Positions 60,375 to 64,000 of a stretch of 64,000 nucleotides of DNA are shown here, in pieces (positions within the stretch are counted from its first letter, which is position 1; each line of letters opens with the position of its first letter). Both the position numbers and the translations under genes were made by a program. The notes below the pieces were generated by a model, which worked only from the letters and a program-made list of their open reading frames with translations, was not told the origin of the DNA and made no database searches. The DNA lies in contig URYL01000005.1 in assembly GCA_900552075.1 (NCBI GenBank), forward strand, positions 1 through 64,000, in the 5' to 3' direction. Source of the DNA: an uncultured Bacteroides sp. Its GTDB lineage: Bacteria; Bacteroidota; Bacteroidia; Bacteroidales; Bacteroidaceae.

Positions 60375-61760
60375 ATGTTGAAACAACAAACCTTAAAAGG
60401 CAGCTTTTCACTCAATGGTAAAGGACTCCATACGGGAGTAAAACTTACCGTTACGTTCAATCCTGCCCCAGAGCACCACGGGTATAAAATACAGCGAATC
60501 GACTTGGACGACCAACCAATTCTGGATGCTGTAGCAGAAAATGTAGTAGACACTACCCGCGGAACAGTTTTAGCAAAAAACGGGGTAAAAGTTAGTACCG
60601 TAGAACATGCACTGGCTGCTTTATATGCAGCAGGCATCGACAACTGCTTGATTCAGGTAGACGGACCAGAATTCCCTATTCTGGACGGTAGCGCCAAAGC
60701 CTACGTAGAATGTATCAAGCGAGTAGGCATCGAAGAACAAGCTGCTCCGAAAGACTATTACATCATCAAGTCAAAGATTGAATTCCGTGACGAGGAAACT
60801 GGTTCATCCATCATTGTACTACCAGACGACAAATTCAGCGTAAATACACTAATATCTTACGACTCCAAAATCCTGACAAACCAATATGCCACGTTGGAGA
60901 ACATGACTGATTTTCCTACTGAAATAGCTTCTGCACGTACATTTGTATTTGTCCGCGAAATCGAGCCACTACTGAATGCCGGACTGATTAAAGGAGGAGA
61001 CCTGGACAATGCCATCGTTATCTATGAAAAGCAGATGACACAGGAAAACTTCGACAAGCTGGCTGATGTGATGGGAGTCCCCCACATGGATGCCAGTCAC
61101 CTGGGATACATCAACCATATTCCACTGGTATGGCCGAATGAACCGGCCCGCCATAAGTTGCTGGATATTATTGGCGACTTGGCTCTCGTAGGTAAACCCA
61201 TCAAAGGACGCATCATCGCAACCCGTCCGGGACATACCATCAACAACAAGTTTGCTCGTCAGCTACGGAAAGAAATCCGCTTGCATGAAATTCAGGCACC
61301 GATTTATAACTGCAACGAAGAGCCACTGATGGATGTAAACCGCATTCGGGAACTGCTTCCTCACCGTTATCCCTTCCAGCTGGTAGACAAGGTTATCGCT
61401 ATTGGTGCCAACTATATTGTCGGCATCAAAAACGTTACTTCCAACGAACCGTTCTTTCAGGGACATTTTCCGCAAGAACCCGTCATGCCGGGTGTACTAC
61501 AAATAGAAGCCATGGCACAAGTAGGAGGCTTGCTGGTACTTAATTCGGTAGACGAACCCGAAAGATATTCTACTTATTTCCTGAAAATAGATAATGTGAA
61601 ATTCCGCCAAAAAGTTGTGCCAGGAGATACCCTGATTTTCAGAGTTGAACTGATGGCACCCATTCGTCGCGGCATATCTACCATGAAGGGCTATATTTTC
61701 GTGGGAGAAAAAATTGTCTGCGAAGCTGAATTTATGGCACAAATTGTAAAAAACAAGTAA
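60375..61760 (+). CDS. lpxC/fabZ: Fused LpxC deacetylase and FabZ dehydratase
   Basis: The 461-residue protein joins two enzymes. Residues 1-about 305 are LpxC: GKGLHTGVKLTV, VEHALAALYAAGIDNC and HKLLDIIGDLALVG with the zinc-binding His residues. Residues about 320-461 are FabZ: IRELLPHRYPFQLVDKVI and FQGHFPQEPVMPGVLQIEAMAQ with the catalytic His and Glu. LpxC commits the cell to lipid A synthesis; FabZ dehydrates hydroxyacyl-ACP for fatty-acid synthesis. Both use the same hydroxyacyl pool, so fusion may balance the two. The fusion is known in Bacteroidetes. It abuts lpxA with a 1-bp gap. Confidence 0.95.
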   Translation: MLKQQTLKGSFSLNGKGLHTGVKLTVTFNPAPEHHGYKIQRIDLDDQPILDAVAENVVDTTRGTVLAKNGVKVSTVEHALAALYAAGIDNCLIQVDGPEFPILDGSAKAYVECIKRVGIEEQAAPKDYYIIKSKIEFRDEETGSSIIVLPDDKFSVNTLISYDSKILTNQYATLENMTDFPTEIASARTFVFVREIEPLLNAGLIKGGDLDNAIVIYEKQMTQENFDKLADVMGVPHMDASHLGYINHIPLVWPNEPARHKLLDIIGDLALVGKPIKGRIIATRPGHTINNKFARQLRKEIRLHEIQAPIYNCNEEPLMDVNRIRELLPHRYPFQLVDKVIAIGANYIVGIKNVTSNEPFFQGHFPQEPVMPGVLQIEAMAQVGGLLVLNSVDEPERYSTYFLKIDNVKFRQKVVPGDTLIFRVELMAPIRRGISTMKGYIFVGEKIVCEAEFMAQIVKNK

Positions 61761-61761
61761 C

Positions 61762-62529
61762 ATGATCAGCCCTTTAGCATATATAGACCCCGAAGCTAAA
61801 ATCGGAGAAAACGTAGAAATAGGTCCTTTTGTCTTTATTGATAAAAACGTGGTGATTGGAGACAATAACGTCATCATGCCTAATGCCAATATTTTATATG
61901 GTTCCCGCATTGGCAATGGAAACCGCATTTTTCCGGGAGCTGTCATTGGAGCAGTTCCTCAAGACCTGAAATTCCATGGAGAAGAAACAACAGCCGAAAT
62001 TGGAGACAACAATACAATTCGTGAAAATGTAACCATCAACCGAGGAACTGCAGCCAAAGGCAAAACCATTGTAGGCAACAACAACTTGTTGATGGAAGGC
62101 GTACATGTTGCTCATGACACCATTGTAGGAAGCGGATGCATCATCGGGAACCAAACAAAAATGGCAGGAGAAGTTATTATTGACGACAATGCCATTGTCA
62201 GCGGAGTTGTCCTGATGCATCAGTTCTGTCGAGTAGGAGGTTATGTCATGATCCAAGGAGGCTGCCGCTTCAGCAAAGACATCCCCCCTTATATCATTGC
62301 AGGAAGAGACCCGATTGCCTACTGCGGCATCAATATCGTAGGTCTTCGCCGCCGCGGATTTACAAATGAACAAATTGAAGCGATTCATAATGCTTACCGC
62401 ATTATCTACAACAGTGGAAAAAATGTTACTGAAGCCATTGCACAGATAAAAGAGGAAATGACAATGACACCCGAAATTGCGTACATTGTATCTTTTGTAG
62501 AAAACTCGCAACGAGGTATCATCCGATAA
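61762..62529 (+). CDS. lpxA: UDP-N-acetylglucosamine acyltransferase
   Basis: The 255-residue LpxA is a left-handed beta-helix of hexapeptide repeats: ISPLAYIDPEAKIGENVEIGPFVFIDKNVVIGDNN. It carries the catalytic-His region MEGVHVAHDTIVG and the C-terminal helical part (GLRRRGFTNEQIEAIHNAYRIIY). It carries out the first acylation of lipid A synthesis. It follows the lpxC/fabZ fusion by 1 bp, so the three lpx genes form one operon. Confidence 0.95.
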   Translation: MISPLAYIDPEAKIGENVEIGPFVFIDKNVVIGDNNVIMPNANILYGSRIGNGNRIFPGAVIGAVPQDLKFHGEETTAEIGDNNTIRENVTINRGTAAKGKTIVGNNNLLMEGVHVAHDTIVGSGCIIGNQTKMAGEVIIDDNAIVSGVVLMHQFCRVGGYVMIQGGCRFSKDIPPYIIAGRDPIAYCGINIVGLRRRGFTNEQIEAIHNAYRIIYNSGKNVTEAIAQIKEEMTMTPEIAYIVSFVENSQRGIIR

Positions 62530-62574
62530 AAAAGATTTTGTATATTTACCACATCAACCAAAGACAAACAAAAA

Positions 62575-63132
62575 ATGGTATACAAATTTAGAATCATATC
62601 TGACGAAGTCGATGATTTCCTGAGAGAAATCAAAATCGACTCTGAAGCTTCCTTCTATGACCTGCACGAAGCTATCTTGAAATCCACAGGATACAAAGAT
62701 GACCAAATGACTTCTTTCTTCATCTGCGACGATGACTGGGAAAAGGAAATTGAAATCACCCTGGAAGACATGGGTACAGGCAGTTCTGAAGAAGATACCT
62801 ACGTGATGAAAGATACCCGTCTCAGCGAATTGCTGGAAGATGAAAAGCAGAAACTGCTGTATGTCTTTGACCCATTGGCTGAACGTGTATTCTTCATTGA
62901 ATTGTCGGAAATCATTACCGGAAAAGATTTGGACAAAGCGGTATGTTCCCGTAAAAGCGGAGAAGCTCCCAAACAGACCATCGACTTTGACGAACAGATG
63001 AATACAAATGCTGCCCTCGACCTAGATGAGAATTTCTACGGCGACCAGGATTACGACATGGAAGACTTTGACCCGGAAGGATTCGACATCAACGAAGGAA
63101 GCGGAAATCCTTACGACGAAGACAAATATTAA
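62575..63132 (+). CDS. PRiA4b ORF-3-like (PF07929-type) acidic protein
   Basis: The 185-residue protein has an N-terminal PRiA4_ORF3-like domain (about 1-130): VYKFRIISDEVDDFLREIKIDSEASFYDLHEAILKSTGY and LLYVFDPLAERVFFIELSEI. A strongly acidic, Asp/Asn-rich C-terminal tail (EQMNTNAALDLDENFYGDQDYDMEDFDPEGFD) follows. The family has no firm function. Its place after lpxA and before miaA is conserved in my memory of Bacteroides. A terminator follows at 63169-63210. Confidence 0.8.
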   Translation: MVYKFRIISDEVDDFLREIKIDSEASFYDLHEAILKSTGYKDDQMTSFFICDDDWEKEIEITLEDMGTGSSEEDTYVMKDTRLSELLEDEKQKLLYVFDPLAERVFFIELSEIITGKDLDKAVCSRKSGEAPKQTIDFDEQMNTNAALDLDENFYGDQDYDMEDFDPEGFDINEGSGNPYDEDKY

Positions 63133-63168
63133 CCTTCGCTTTTTCCATACTCAATTTTATATCGCAAG

Positions 63169-63210
63169 AATGTCATCCTGGACCATCGTTCAGAATGACA
63201 TTTCTTTTTT
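63169..63210 (+). terminator. Intrinsic terminator after the PRiA4b-like gene
   Basis: A 12-bp stem AATGTCATxCTG/CAGxATGACATT with one mismatch, followed by TTTCTTTTTT. It lies 37 nt past the stop and 18 nt before miaA. Confidence 0.7.
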
Positions 63211-63228
63211 CCCTAAGACCCATCACTC

Positions 63229-64000
63229 ATGAAAAAGCCCGTCCTCATTGTACTCATCGGCCCTACAGGAGTAGGAAAGACAGATTTAAGCCTTTCCATT
63301 GCAGAGCACTACCACACCCCGATTATCTCCTCCGATTCCCGTCAGCTCTACAAGGACCTGAAAATCGGTACTGCTGCCCCCACTCCCGCACAATTGGCGA
63401 GAGTGCCTCACTATTTTGTCGGGACACTGGAACTGACTGACTATTACAGCGCGGCTCAGTATGAAACGGAAGTACTGAAAAAATTGGACGAGTTGTTCAA
63501 GACACACCCCGTAGTAGTCATGACCGGCGGCTCCATGATGTACGTGGATGCCGTGTGCAAAGGTATCGATGACATTCCGACTGTGGACAAGGAAACCCGC
63601 GAACTGATGATTCACCGTTATGAAACGGAAGGACTGGAGGCGCTCTGTGCCGAATTGCGACTGCTCGACCCGGAATACTACCGAATTGTAGACCTGAAAA
63701 ATCCCAAAAGAGTGATTCATGCACTGGAAATCTGCTACATGACGGGAAAAACCTATACTTCTTTCCGCACCCGTACGCAAAAGGAACGTCCTTTCCACAT
63801 CGTCAAAGTCGGACTGACCCGCGACCGTGAAGAACTGTATCAGCGCATTAACCAACGTGTGGACGAAATGATGAAAGAAGGCTTGCTGGAAGAAGCCAAA
63901 CGGGTATATCCTTACAAACAGCTTAATTCACTGAATACCGTAGGCTATAAGGAAATCTTCAAGTACCTGGACGGGGAATGGGAACTCCCGTTTGCCATCG
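63229..64000 (+). CDS. miaA: tRNA dimethylallyltransferase, 5' part (runs off the window)
   Basis: An ATG at 63229 opens a frame of 257 codons with no stop before the window end. It starts MKKPVLIVLIGPTGVGKTDLS (P-loop) and shows SSDSRQLYKDLKIGTAAPT, VMTGGSMMYVDAVCKGID and VGLTRDREELYQRINQRVDEMMKEGLLEEA, the MiaA pattern. It isopentenylates A37 of tRNAs reading UNN codons. The last seen residues (LNTVGYKEIFKYLDGEWELPFAI) are near the normal C-terminal part; roughly 45 residues are missing. Confidence 0.93.
   Translation, partial: MKKPVLIVLIGPTGVGKTDLSLSIAEHYHTPIISSDSRQLYKDLKIGTAAPTPAQLARVPHYFVGTLELTDYYSAAQYETEVLKKLDELFKTHPVVVMTGGSMMYVDAVCKGIDDIPTVDKETRELMIHRYETEGLEALCAELRLLDPEYYRIVDLKNPKRVIHALEICYMTGKTYTSFRTRTQKERPFHIVKVGLTRDREELYQRINQRVDEMMKEGLLEEAKRVYPYKQLNSLNTVGYKEIFKYLDGEWELPFAI

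Noticed and set aside
1..64000. tRNA, rRNA, riboswitch, insertion sequence or prophage
   Set aside because: No cloverleaf, rRNA stretch, known riboswitch core, transposase or phage gene was recognised by reading; a covariance-model scan would be decisive.

Overview
This 64-kb window looks like a chromosomal backbone segment of a gut Bacteroidales bacterium of the Bacteroides/Phocaeicola type. The signs are: promoters of the form TTTG-N20-TAnnTTTG (the major sigma factor type of Bacteroides) in front of many genes; an RprX/RprY two-component pair; an EF-G paralogue with a degenerate GTPase site; a fused LpxC-FabZ; GldB and DUF4827 lipoproteins; a Mfa-type fimbrillin-like lipoprotein; and an ECF sigma factor paired with an anti-sigma protein that carries a beta-barrel. 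I see no insertion sequence, integrase, prophage, CRISPR array, rRNA or tRNA gene. Most genes are housekeeping or envelope genes.

Layout. 1-7.4 kb: start of rpsF (leftward), a divergent MarR regulator, a small membrane protein, rprY-rprX, the EF-G2-like factor, hemW and a small ORF. 7.5-19 kb: leftward genes, read from the right as sua5-clc-fmt, then ECF sigma with its dual-membrane anti-sigma, rpe-comEC, a DHH phosphoesterase, a DUF4827 lipoprotein and glmM. 19-24.3 kb: dinB, a repeat-rich intergenic stretch, mrp-trmB (leftward), and a fimbrillin-like lipoprotein. 24.4-31.8 kb: a coiled-coil membrane protein with an S41 protease, then a TolC/HlyD/two-ABC-2-permease exporter without an ATPase. 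31.9-37.4 kb: a TonB-C-domain protein, DPP IV, lipA and an unknown membrane protein. 37.4-41.3 kb: leftward fabI-gldB-RsmI-like operon and a ROK glucokinase, with a possible small RNA between them. 41.5-47.2 kb: a complete MacAB-TolC-like operon. 47.4-53.6 kb: an rRNA m5C methyltransferase, thyA-folA, an Lrp regulator, an outer-membrane barrel and CstA. 53.8-64 kb: a GHL10 glycosidase-like protein, purM-like, a broken small membrane gene, prfA, pyrF, lpxD-lpxC/fabZ-lpxA, a PRiA4b ORF-3-like acidic protein and the 5' part of miaA.

Functional themes are envelope building (glmM, lpxD/C/A, fabI, fabZ, gldB), efflux (two tripartite systems), stress and starvation sensing (EF-G2, RprXY, ECF/anti-sigma, CstA, Lrp), nucleotide and folate metabolism (thyA, folA, purM, pyrF) and translation (fmt, trmB, prfA, miaA, sua5, rsmF/rsmB-like).

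The least explained structures are non-coding. Two arrays of palindromic 16-mers repeat with an exact 22-bp period between convergent genes (20247-20350 and 47239-47364). A long imperfect inverted repeat lies next to the first array. A promoter, stem-loop and 52-nt perfect palindromic terminator near 40.15-40.36 kb could make a small RNA. The most notable protein-level points are the EF-G paralogue lacking the catalytic His and the ECF/dual-membrane anti-sigma pair. Starts given as ATG often replace longer TTG-initiated frames that would run through promoter elements.
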